Shown: positions 9,537 to 18,235 of the stretch, one piece after another
How positions within the stretch are numbered: the stretch's first letter is position 1
How the letters are laid out: every line of letters begins with the position of its first letter
NCBI GenBank assembly: GCA_029215795.1
Contig: JARDYH010000002.1
Location: forward strand, 9,727,001 to 9,791,000
Source of the DNA: Anniella stebbinsi
Lineage: Eukaryota > Chordata > Lepidosauria > Squamata > Anniellidae
Length of the DNA: 64,000 bases
Direction of reading: 5' to 3'
Position numbers and translations under genes: made by a program
Notes under the pieces: model-generated
What the model was told of the DNA's origin: nothing
The model's input: the letters and a program-made list of their open reading frames with translations, nothing else
Databases searched by the model: none

Positions 9537-10759
9537 GGCCAGATCTACACCAAGCAGGATATAGTGGTATGAGAGCGATATATAAAAGGCAGGAGGCACA
9601 CATCTGCTTCATAGCGGTATTGAAGTAAACTGACAACCGTTGGGGTCCATTGACATGTACTATAGACTAGGGATGTGCACTGGATCGGATCCGATCCACG
9701 ATCGGAATCCGATTCAGAGGGAAATCGGATAAATTATCCGATTTCCGATCTGACAGCTGGATCAGCCGATCCAATCCGAACCGATCCGAAAAGGTTCCGA
9801 TCCAGTTCGGATGGATCGGCGGATCAGCGGGCGCCCGCTGGCGCCCACCGCCGCTTCCATTGGTGTGCGCCAGCGGGCGCCCGCCGATGAAAGTGGACAG
9901 CGGGGGGGGCACGCGGAGGGGAGGAGGGGGGCGCGTGGAGTGGCGCGCTTACCTTTCAGGGACGTCCGCTGCCAGCGGGCCGCAAAGCCCGCTGGCAGTA
10001 GCAGCCGGCGCCGGACGGGAGCGGACGTCCCTGAAAGGTAAGCAGGGGGCGCGCGGAGGGGAGGAGGGGGGCGCGCAGAGTGGCGCGCTTACCTTTTAGG
10101 GACGTTCGCTCCCATCCGGCGCTGGCTGCTACTGCCAGCGGGCTTCACGGCCTGCTCCAGGGTGGCGTGCCGGGTGATGACATCACCCGGCGGGCCACTC
10201 TAGAGCAGGCCGCAAAGCCCGCTGGCAGTAGCAGCTGGCGCCGGACGGGAGTGGACGTCCCTGTAAGGTAAGCAGTGGCAGGGGGGAGGGGGCTTACCCC
10301 CCCGGGGCTGTCCGCTTCTATCCACTGGCGCCCGCGGGCGCCAGCGGATGGAAGCGGACAGCCCCAGGGGGGGTAGGGAGCGCGGGGGAGGGGGCTTACC
10401 TGCCAGGGCCGTCCACAGCGGACGGCCCCAGGGGGGAGGGAGTTAGGCCCCCCTCACCCACCCGCAGCCATTTTTTCCTCATAGACTTGCATTGCAATGC
10501 AAGTCTATGGGGGGAAAAATGGCGGCCAATCCAAAAATTTTCGATTTTTGGATCGGGATCGGACTCGATCTGGTCCGGGGGGCCTCCGATTTTGTCCGAT
10601 CCGATCCGTGACAAAATTGGAGGTCCCAATCCGGGTCCCGATCTGATCCGGGGGGTCCGTGAACACCCCTACTATAGACCGCTATATCCTGCTTGGTGTG
10701 GCTCCTGCCCTTTATATACCGCTTTCATACTGCTATATCCTGCTTGGTGTAGATCTGGC
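9537..10759. repeat. Inverted repeat F, split by a GC-rich hAT
   Basis: The ends GGGCCAGATCTACACCAAGC (from about 9539) and GCTTGGTGTAGATCTGGCCC (to about 10760) are perfect reverse complements. Both continue into 'aggatatagtggtat'-type sequence, so without the 1,004-bp insert the element is about 215 bp. 'ctgcttggtgtagatctgg' also occurs at 11341-11361 in a related copy (11253-11365). No target-site duplication was found, so the class is unknown. Confidence 0.65.
9668..10671. mobile_element. Family B GC-rich hAT-like element, short copy
   Basis: 1,004 bp with termini TAGGGATGTGCAC and GTGAACACCCCTA. A perfect 8-bp target-site duplication CTATAGAC lies at 9660-9667 and 10672-10679. The interior is almost entirely stacked palindromes: ATCGGATAAATTATCCGAT near the left end, one palindromic unit centred near 10180 (GGGTGATGACATCACCC) plus a second lacking that centre at about 9955-10040, a CCGCTGGCGCCC palindrome near 10325-10350, and the 30-bp palindrome at 10480-10509. 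There is no transposase. Frames crossing it are GC-rich artefacts. Confidence 0.93.
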
Positions 10760-10833
10760 CCACCTCACACAAAAATACTTGGTAGCTCAACAGGAAATAT
10801 ATTGTTGCCAGAAAAATTCACTCCCCTTCCTCC

Positions 10834-11153
10834 TGGCATGACCATATGAAAAGGAGGACGGGGCTCCTGTATCTTTAACAGTTGTACAGAAAAGGGAATT
10901 TCAGGAGGTGTCATTTGTTTGCATGCAGCACCTGGTGAAATTCCCTCTTTATCACAACTGTTCAAGCTGCAGGAGCCCTGCTGACTTTTGTAACTGGTCA
11001 CTCTGGAATAGCTCCTGCAGCTTTAACTGTTGTGATGACGAGGGGATTTCACCAGGTGCTGCATGCATACAAAGGACACCTGTTGAAATTCCCTTTTCTG
11101 GGCAACTGTTAAAGATACAGGGACCCTGCCCTCCTTTTCATATGGTTACCCTA
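10834..11153. mobile_element. Family A hAT-like MITE, diverged subtype 2
   Basis: 320 bp. It begins TGGCATGACCATATGAAAAG and ends CTTTTCATATGGTTACCCTA. The flanks CCTTCCTC/CCTTTCCC suggest a degraded 8-bp duplication. Internal words differ from other copies (CACCTGGTGAAATT and GCTGCATGCATAC), a variant shared with 50103-50431. Confidence 0.85.
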
Positions 11154-11500
11154 CCTTTCCCCCCCCCACACACACACACACAGCTTCTGTGAGAATTGCA
11201 GCTATGCTTAGTGGGAATAGGAAGTTCTCAGGGAGGGGGGTCAGAGATGATGTCAGGGGCAAGATCTACACTACTGCTTTAAAGTAGTGTAGATCTTGGG
11301 GCCCATATACAGTTTTCAAACCCTTTTCAAAGTGTTTTATCCTGCTTGGTGTAGATCTGGCCAGTGTCCCTGCTAATCAAAAAGTACTCTGGCACTGAGC
11401 GTCCCTGTGAGTCCTAGAGCCTCTGAAAATGACCACGTGTTGGGCTGGCGCTGAGGAGGATCTGAAATAAACCTAAATCTCCCTCTTGTGTTCCCAGGAA
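11154..11500. repeat. CA repeat and small inverted repeat
   Basis: A C-run and CA repeat occupy about 11158-11182. At 11264-11303 'aagatctacactac' and 'gtagtgtagatctt' form a short hairpin around 'tgctttaaa', and 11341-11361 repeats the end of inverted repeat F. Confidence 0.5.
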
Positions 11501-11749
11501 GGTAGGAAGAGTGAAACAGCCTCACCCCACCCCAACTGCCTTGGCAGACCTGAAGATGCTTGCGTGCTGTCAGGACTCGGATGAAAAGCCTCTAAGCGAC
11601 AGGGCAGGGCTCTCCACGGCTCTGACGTTCTCTGCTTGACTGTGTGTTGCTGTGCGTTTCATTCTCCCCGACTTATTCCAGCTGTGTGGTGCTCACTCTG
11701 CCAGGGTCGTGAAGAATCAGTAATGCTAGCTGAGCTGAGCAGAGGATTT

Positions 11750-11780
<31 letters not shown>

Positions 11781-12110
11781 GTCTTTTGCTGATCTCTCTC
11801 TTCCTTCTATCTCTCCAAATCTCTCCCCTGCTCTCTCTCTGTCTCTCTCCATATGTGAAAGCCTTGAAAGATGATAAAGGAGCGAGCTTCCCTCGCAGTT
11901 CCGTTAGAGGAAAAAGCATGATACGTTAGTGCGCCTCAAATACAACCATTATTATTTTTCACCGTCTCTCTTTTGCATTTCAAACCCTGTGGAATTTTGC
12001 CAGCAGCAGCAGAAGCCTTGCCAATTCCAATAAATGTTAATGATGAGATTAATATTCATACTAATACTACACAGCATTCATGAGAACTATCAGGACTGCC
12101 TGGCGGAGGG
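11500..12110. other. Candidate conserved noncoding segment
   Basis: No transposon is recognised here and the base composition is balanced. 11935-12085 is rich in homeodomain-like words (AATGTTAATGATGAGATTAA, ATTAATATTCATACTAAT). A CT microsatellite lies at 11757-11782. Calling this a regulatory element is inference from texture only; it needs cross-species alignment. Confidence 0.3.
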
Positions 12111-12767
12111 GAGAGTCGCTAAAAATGTGTCCTTGCGTGTTAGGAAAGATTTACGCACTGGCCGCTGACCCTTCATCTTCCGGGTTGCTTCTGTATCAAA
12201 TTTCACTTTTGATGTGCTGCCTTTTCAACACTTGTGGTTCATGCTTCATGGCTGTGCCATTTTTAGCATTCTTAGCATGCATCTTCCTCCTGCTGCGGCT
12301 CTGCACAAAAAAGGAGGAGGAAAACAAACGCAGGAGAGAGATCATTTCGGCAGCCACATCTTTTTTTCTAGAGTGCTTCTGCCAAGAGCCGGCTTGTTTA
12401 TTTGACTTGTGACAATTTCCCTCCCAGTTCTGCACCCTTCTCTGCCATCAAAACAAGCTCCTCCCGGTCTTTAGGCCCTCCTTAAGTCTTGTTTTTCTTG
12501 TACTCTCCTTTGGTTCCTCAGATCCAGGACCTTGAGATCGCCTCCTGATGCCTGTTTCCCCAGACCCATCAAAAGCTACCGGGGCTGAGACAGAGGAGCT
12601 TTGGCCTTTACTTTCTTGCTCCCCGTATAGCCACTCAGAGCTGTGGCATGAAGAGTACCTAAGGTGGCCTGGAGATAGTCTTGATCCTCCTAAGCAGCAA
12701 GGAGAACCTTCAGTCTCCCCTGCCTTGGAAGGGCTACAAATGCTTCTGGTCAGTCTTGCCTCCTAAG
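12111..12767. other. No recognised feature
   Basis: A plus-strand frame at 12080-12412 contains a hydrophobic stretch (FLAFLACIFLLLRLC), but it has no family resemblance, splice context or codon evidence, so I do not call it a gene. No repeat is recognised. Confidence 0.35.
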
Positions 12768-13218
12768 GACACAAGAAGAGCCACGCTGGATCATGCAATG
12801 GATTTAAGCACACCTAACTCTCTGTTGCTGCATTTAAGCCTCTGTTCCCACAGTGGCCAGCCAGAGGCCTATGGGAAGGCCGCAAGCAGCACACGAGTGC
12901 AATTGCACCTGTCTGCTTCCTTCCCCCAGACACTGCCCACAGGAGGCAATATTGGAGGTGACATATAGCCATCCTGACCAGCAGCTAGACATTCGAAGCC
13001 TTCTCTTCCATGAATTTGTCAAATCCCCGTTTAAATCTGCCACGTTGGCGCCTGTCCCTGTATCTCGTTGAAGCAAATTCCATAGTCTGACTATGTGCGG
13101 TGTGAAGAAGTGATTTTATCGCTCTTGAATCTTCCGCCATTCAGCTTCATGGGATGACGCCATATTTTATACCTCTCTCTATTATGAGAAACGTTTCCCT
13201 ATCAAGTTTCTCCACACC
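12768..13218 (-). mobile_element. CR1-type LINE 3' end, minus strand, old
   Basis: 'acacaagaagagccacgctgg', 'cacagtggccagccag', 'gtgacatatagccatcctga' and 'aattccatagtctgactatg' follow, in antisense, the order of the CR1 3' end and C-terminus seen on the plus strand at 30053-30665. Internal deletions and high divergence mark an old copy. Confidence 0.65.
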
Positions 13219-13387
13219 AGGAATGCGGAACCTCAGAACCAGGGGCCAGATCTGGCCCTCCCTAGATGACCACACACACTTTCTCTGGCTCCACCCCCTT
13301 TCCACCTACCGCCTATTGTTTGCAGTTTTCCTGACTTCTGTGCAATTCTTTCCTTTATTCTAACCTTTTGAAATGCTTCTCCTAAGT
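13219..13387. repeat. Partial piece of dispersed repeat D
   Basis: 'aggaatgcggaacctcag' and 'ttattctaaccttttgaaatgc' resemble the right half of repeat D at 2400-2940 and 14450-14590. Confidence 0.4.
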
Positions 13388-13944
13388 CTTTGGCCATTTC
13401 TACATTGGCCATTTATCCCATAATCAACCTCAAGTTGTCCCTGTGCATGCAAATGATGCACAGGGACTCCCGAGGGTGGGGGGGACAGGCACGGGTTTTC
13501 CCCAGGATAAGAGATCCCTGGAAAACCCGATTCTTCCTGTGGTCCTGGAAACATTCCAAGTCCACAGGAGGTGTGGGGGCCCATCCCATCTGGTGCCTAC
13601 TTACTCGCGACTAAGCAGGAACCAGAAATGAGCATGGAGCCACATGCATGGCTCCGTGCCCATCAGGGGAGGGGGGCAGCAATTCCCCCACCCCCGGGGA
13701 AGGCAGGGAGGGGGTGGGGGCAGGTTCTTTACTTTTTTAAACTTACTTTTGTGATGGAACACAAGAGCGCTTTTTGGATTCTTCAGCAAAAAAAAAAAAA
13801 AAATGGTGGTCACGATGGTACAACAGCCCAAGAGGAAGCTGGGATGTCGCACTCTGATTTGGAAAGGGGAGGCCGATCCCGGAAACAGGTATGTCTGGGA
13901 TCTCCCCCCTCCCTCTACATTCATAGGTGCAGAAAGGGCTTATG
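13388..13944. mobile_element. Harbinger-like MITE or composite, poorly preserved
   Basis: It starts GGCCATTTCTACATTGGCC and ends GGTGCAGAAAGGGCT. These ends parallel the better-supported element at 61715-61902. The interior contains 'ccccaggataagag', 'cgatcccggaaacagg' and 'ctccctctaca', also found at 15960-16170 and 53400-53460. An A-run sits at 13788-13802. No clean 3-bp duplication could be read. Confidence 0.5.
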
Positions 13945-14096
13945 TCACTGGCAGTAACAGCTGTACGCAAAAGAAGGTGTTGTGTGTGTTTTGGGCCCAC
14001 CCTGTTTTGCTTTCTGCCACACCCACCGCAGGAATGCCGCCCTGAAAGTTTCTCCAATATGTTACGGGGCCCTCATGCTTTAAAAAGGTTCAACAC

Positions 14097-14590
14097 CCCT
14101 GCTCCACACCATACATCACTTTGTACATCTCTATCATGCCACCATTCATTCCTTCAACACCTGCAATGGGACAGCATTCCTGAAGGTAGCAGGCTAGCTT
14201 AGGGGGCAGGATATTTGGCCCACAGCTCCCTTGTCCGACACCTTGCTGCCATATCCCAGCATCTGCTGCCTGAGGCAACCACCTCACTCTGCCTAATGGC
14301 AGGGTCAGCCCTGATTTGGGGTGGGGAGTGTGTGGGGGAGCTTCATTCCAAACCCACATAAGTGGTTGTAACTCCCTCAATTAAGTTACATGAGATGCAT
14401 CCAAACATACCTGTAGGTAACTTCCAGATAGTGTTGATTTATAGCAGGGGTGCAGAATCTCAGGCAAGGGGGACAAATCCATCCCTTTGGATTCCCCGGA
14501 TGGCATCAACCCCTTTCTTCCAACCACGAATTCTTTGCCAATTTCTTGACTTGTGTGTGTTTCCCCCTATTCTAAAAGGCTGAAGTGCCA
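14097..14590. repeat. Dispersed repeat D, copy 2
   Basis: This is the uninterrupted counterpart of 2085-2960, preceded by a short antisense CR1-like piece ('ctccacaccatacatcac', 'catctctatcatgcc'). The two copies share about 400 bp in the same order and orientation. Confidence 0.6.
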
Positions 14591-15012
14591 CTCATTCCCC
14601 ACCCCACCCTAGGGAAGTTGCAGCTGCCCCCTGATCATTTTGGCTGCCCCCTTGTCCAGCTCTACAATTTCCCTTTTCAAGGTACAGAATAGGGACATAT
14701 CAGAATTTTGTGTGTGATGGCTTAAGGCCAGATCTCAAGCTGCTCACACCCCTGAACGCGAGTGCATTTTGTGACCACAGCTTGTATGTTGCGGAGCTCA
14801 CGATGCTCTTTCACAAAATGCACACAGTAGAAGAATCCACACTTCAAACATGTACATGGGGGGGGATATGCATTTTTCACACTAATCAGTCGGGAGAAAG
14901 TGCATGCTTGGAAAAATGTGCACCCAAATGCATGGTGGTTGGGAAAGCTCACAACCGAGAATGGGAATAAGATGGACAGAGCTTCAAGCTGGAGCTCTGA
15001 GAACATCAAGGA
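14591..15012. other. No gene; possible AT-rich repeat remnant
   Basis: The stretch 14750-14960 has inverted words ('gcattttgtgaccacagc', 'catgctttttcac') and 'tgcatttttcaca', weakly like the AT-rich dispersed repeat at 52873-53228. No protein-like frame is visible. Confidence 0.35.
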
Positions 15013-15020
15013 GTCTCACT

Positions 15021-15340
15021 TAGGGTGACCAGATAAAATCCAGGTCAGGGCTCATGTAACTTTAACAGTTGTAGAGAAAAGGGAATTTCAGCCAGTGTCA
15101 TTTGTATGCAATGAGTTCCTGTTGAAATTCCCTCTTCATCACAACAGTTAAAGTTGCAGGGGCCCTGCCTTCTTTTGTATATGGTCACTCTAGTATAGTG
15201 CATGCACCTTTAACTGTTGTGATGAAGAGGGAATTTCACCAGGAACTCATTGCATACAAATGACACTGGCTGAAATTCCCTTTTCTCTACAACTGTTTAG
15301 GTTACATGAGCCCTGACCTGGATTTTAACCGGTCAGCCTA
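15021..15340. mobile_element. Family A hAT-like MITE, reference copy
   Basis: Exactly 320 bp with a perfect 8-bp target-site duplication GTCTCACT at 15013-15020 and 15341-15348. Ends are TAGGGTGACCAGATAAAATC and CCGGTCAGCCTA. The interior has four copies of one module in alternating orientation: AACTTTAACAGTTGTAGAG (plus), TCACAACAGTTAAAGTTG (minus), CTTTAACTGTTGTGATGAAG (plus), CTCTACAACTGTTTAGGTTA (minus). A central loop, GTATATGGTCACTCTAGTAT, contains an internal copy of the element's own terminus in reverse (TAGAGTGACCATAT). It is noncoding, and transposition would need a hAT transposase from elsewhere. Confidence 0.95.
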
Positions 15341-15435
15341 GTCTCACTGATATTCCCAACTGTAGTGCATCACCCAGAACTACACACAGTTTTTTTGTTA
15401 TCGTGCTTAATTCTTTCTCTAATCTCCCTCTGTTT

Positions 15436-15500
15436 AGACAGAAAAAGCCCTACAACTCCCACCTGTGCTGGCTGGGGAATGCTGGGAGTTGTAGGACTTA
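15436..15500. repeat. Short palindrome with ZNF143-like motif
   Basis: 'ccctacaactcccacctg' and 'gctgggagttgtagga' are inverted around a short loop. GAATGCTGGGAGTTGTAGG at 15477-15495 resembles the reverse ZNF143 consensus. Confidence 0.5.
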
Positions 15501-15769
15501 TTTCTCCTTAAACATGCATAGGGTTGCACCCTAGTTTGTATACTGGGCAGGGGGGAGTTTGGCTTTTTACCTTATGCACTCAAAGGAGACGTTTCCCCAC
15601 TTGCTTTATTTCTTGGTTTGCTTTGTTATTTGTGTTGAGTTGGATTGGTGGAAGAGAATATGGTCTGAACCTCTCTAACCAGAGATAACACAGCCCCTCT
15701 CCCAACCCACCTTAAATAACTCATAGTCCTTGGGAACTTATTGCACCCTATACAATTTAGTCTGAACAT
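15501..15769. other. No recognised feature
   Basis: Ordinary low-repeat sequence with no coding signal. Confidence 0.4.
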
Positions 15770-15932
15770 TAGGAGACACTTCTTGAGGGTTCAAGCTGTT
15801 TGACCTTGCAACTCCCTTGGGAGGTCATGAGCCCTCCTATGTCTGCAATGCATGATACAGTTGCACCTTAAATTGCACTTTCTGCACTGAGAAGGGAATT
15901 TGACTGGATGACTTCCAAATGTATGATTCTAT
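15770..15932 (+). mobile_element. CR1-type LINE 3' end, second subfamily
   Basis: 'tctgaacattaggagacac' corresponds to the LNIRR-type C-terminal phrase. It is followed by 'ggatgacttccaaatgtatg' and the ATTCTATG tail typical of CR1 at 15922-15932. The tail abuts a Harbinger-like MITE. Confidence 0.65.
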
Positions 15933-16184
15933 GACCGTATCTACACCATGGATTTTTCCCTGGGGATCCCAGAGGCAGGCAGGGATGACCCCTCCATTTC
16001 CCCAGGATAACTCATTTTTTTCAGTGGAGCGCTATTGCACTCATCTCCAATGATTCTAAAAAAAATGGCACCCGCAACATCCCTCTTGCCTTCCGGGACA
16101 CCACGCTAGGGACGATCCCAGAAGCAGGAAATTCCAGGTTCCTCCCCCTTGCATCCCGGAAAGCCCTGTGGTATAGAAAGGGCC
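15933..16184. mobile_element. Harbinger-like MITE in a CR1 tail
   Basis: 252 bp with ends GACCGTATCTACACCATGG and GTGGTATAGAAAGGGCC, inverted to each other with mismatches. TAT flanks both ends (15930-15932 and 16185-16187), but the target is the repetitive CR1 tail, so the duplication is not firm evidence. Interior phrases are shared with 13388-13944 and 53250-53482. Confidence 0.55.
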
Positions 16185-16624
16185 TATGATTCATGGTCTT
16201 ATTCATCAGGGCTCTTTCTCTTCATAACTTGCAGCCATTCTTGGAGGAAGCACAGATATAACCTGGTTCCTGGACTGGTTTTAGTGATGAATCAGCAAAA
16301 ACTGAACTCACTGAAATTCCTTCGATTCCATAACAATGTTCAGGTCTATCTCAGATTGCAAACTTGGCTTTTTCACAGGAAAATCCATTTGCATTTTTGT
16401 GCATTCTCCCCCCCCCCCCCAGTATACTCATGAATTGTGTGCATCTTTGAAATGTATGCATTCTGCTCCCCTTGATAAAAACTTATTTGTGCACATTTTT
16501 CACAAGCACGCATTGTTCATGCACATTGATCAAATGATTGCGTGCCAAACATATTTTTGAGGTCTACGAATCGTATTGCAAGCTCAGAAATTAGAGGCTT
16601 CAACTGCAGAGTGTGCCCGAACAC
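16185..16624. repeat. AT-rich dispersed repeat remnant
   Basis: At 16330-16570 'ttgcatttttgtgcattc', 'tttgtgcacatttttcac' and 'gcacgcattgttcatgcac' resemble the AT-rich repeat family at 36410 and 52873. A C-run lies at 16409-16421. Confidence 0.4.
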
Positions 16625-17155
16625 ATGTTCAGTCCAGAAGTTGTGTGGGCAGTTCTGGGCACCACACTTCAAGAAGGATGCAGACAAGCTGGAGCGTGTT
16701 CAGAGGAGGGCAATGCAGATGATCAGGGGTCTGGAAACAGCCCTATGAGGAGAGACTGAAAGAACTGGGCATATTTAGCCTGGAGAAGAGAAGATTGAGG
16801 GGAGATATGATAGTACTCTTCAAATACTTGAAAGGCTGTCACATGGAGGAGGGCTAGGATCTCTTCTTGGTCAACCCAGAATGCAGGACATGGAACAATG
16901 GGCTCAAGTTACAGGAAGCCAGATTCTGGCTGGACATCAGAAAAAACTTCCTGACTGTTAGAGCAATATGACAATGGAACCAATTACCTAGGAAGGTGGT
17001 GGGCTCTCCCACATTAGATGCCTTCAAGAGGCAGCTGGACAATCATCTGTCAGGGATGCTTTAAGGTGGATTCCTGCACTGAACAGGGGGTTAGACTTGA
17101 TGGCCTTATAAACCCTTTCCAACTCTACTATCCTATCGTTCTATGATTCTATGAA
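16625..17155 (+). mobile_element. CR1-type LINE 3' end, third subfamily
   Basis: The sequence encodes, with frameshifts, the CR1 palm-distal passage ([53 protein letters not shown]) and ends at 17130-17152 with repeated TTCTATG units, the hallmark CR1 3' tail. The same subfamily is at 36930-38590, where it carries a family B element. A stop inside the passage shows it is dead. Confidence 0.85.
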
Positions 17156-17909
17156 CTGATCAAAAAGTAACTGAAATTAATTACTCAAACACCCCTAATG
17201 GTTTTGGCCAGGGTTTCCCTCACCCCCTGCTCTGCCTATCTCAATTGTCACTTGACCCACACTGGGCCAGCACACTCCTTCTTTTAACCTGACAAATTAG
17301 ACACCAGCTATTCACCATAGCATCCATGCTACCCAAGAAGGAAATCAAGGGCCATTTTTGTGAGAGTATAATCAAGGGTATTTCACAATATGATGCTAAT
17401 TATTAAAAATAACATGGAGTTGGCTCTCAGAACATGAATGCCTAATGGATGTTATCTTCTCTTATTATCCTAGGCAGCGATGTCAATTTTCGGAGAGGAT
17501 AAAATAAGAAAAAGAGCCATGCTAAGTGCTATATTCCTAGAAACAATTTACCCATATTACCCTTTGAAGCAGACACGCTCTTTGAAGCTCATTGCTGCCT
17601 CCAGAAGTCCTTTTTTTCTTCCTTGAGCACATGTCATTTTAAGCCTTGACAAAAATAATATTGTTAGGCTCTCTGCTTCCCCTGAAATGGTGAGAGGGTG
17701 AAAGAGCAAAGCTGCAGGGCTTCGTTTCCTTTGGATGAGTGAGCTACAACACACAAACCTAGGCAGGTTTACACACACACAAGCCCCATTGTGTCCAACC
17801 AATGGAGTTTTATCCCTAGTATGTGTGTCCAGAGTTGCAGGCCTAAGGTATCCCTATCTTATATGTCTTATTTACAAATATGCAAACAGAGCACAGAGCC
17901 GGCCCTACC
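17156..17909. other. Low-repeat region; candidate conserved segment
   Basis: 17370-17560 is AT-rich with 'atgatgctaattattaaaaa' and 'ggataaaataagaaaaagag', with no repeat identity that I recognise. It could be conserved noncoding DNA; this is inference only. Confidence 0.25.
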
Positions 17910-18070
17910 ATTAGGCAGAGAGAAGTGGCTGCCTCATGTGGGGGATGCTGGGAGGCAGGGAGCAAAGGGCAAGATTTTTAAACTTTATTTTTATATGCCA
18001 CTCCCTCCTCCCAAAGGAACCCAGAATGGTACACAACAAATAAATGTGTGTGTGTGTGTGTGTATATGTG

Positions 18071-18115
<45 letters not shown>
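17910..18115. repeat. LINE tail remnant and TG/TA microsatellite
   Basis: 'actttatttttatatgccac' to 'cccagaatggtacac' (17980-18035) resembles an antisense LINE or SINE tail. It is followed by TG repeats (18044-18062) and a TA repeat (about 18075-18113). Confidence 0.6.
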
Positions 18116-18118
<3 letters not shown>

Positions 18119-18235
18119 TACTTCATAATTAAAGTCCTCAACCACCTAACCAAAACAGCAATGTAACACAACATGTACAGCCCCAAACCATGAAGTCTCA
18201 GGACAGATTACATTCCAAAGGTCTAGATGAACAAA

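Noticed and set aside
9539..10760. Inverted repeat F as a Harbinger element
   Set aside because: The ends begin GGGCC, but no TWA duplication was found at either end, so the class is left open.
11757..11850. Polypyrimidine tract and exon
   Set aside because: It is a CT microsatellite; no acceptor followed by a conserved reading frame is seen.
12080..12412. 110-codon frame with a hydrophobic stretch
   Set aside because: No family resemblance, no splice or promoter context, and the hydrophobic run comes from a T-rich stretch. Not enough to call a membrane protein.
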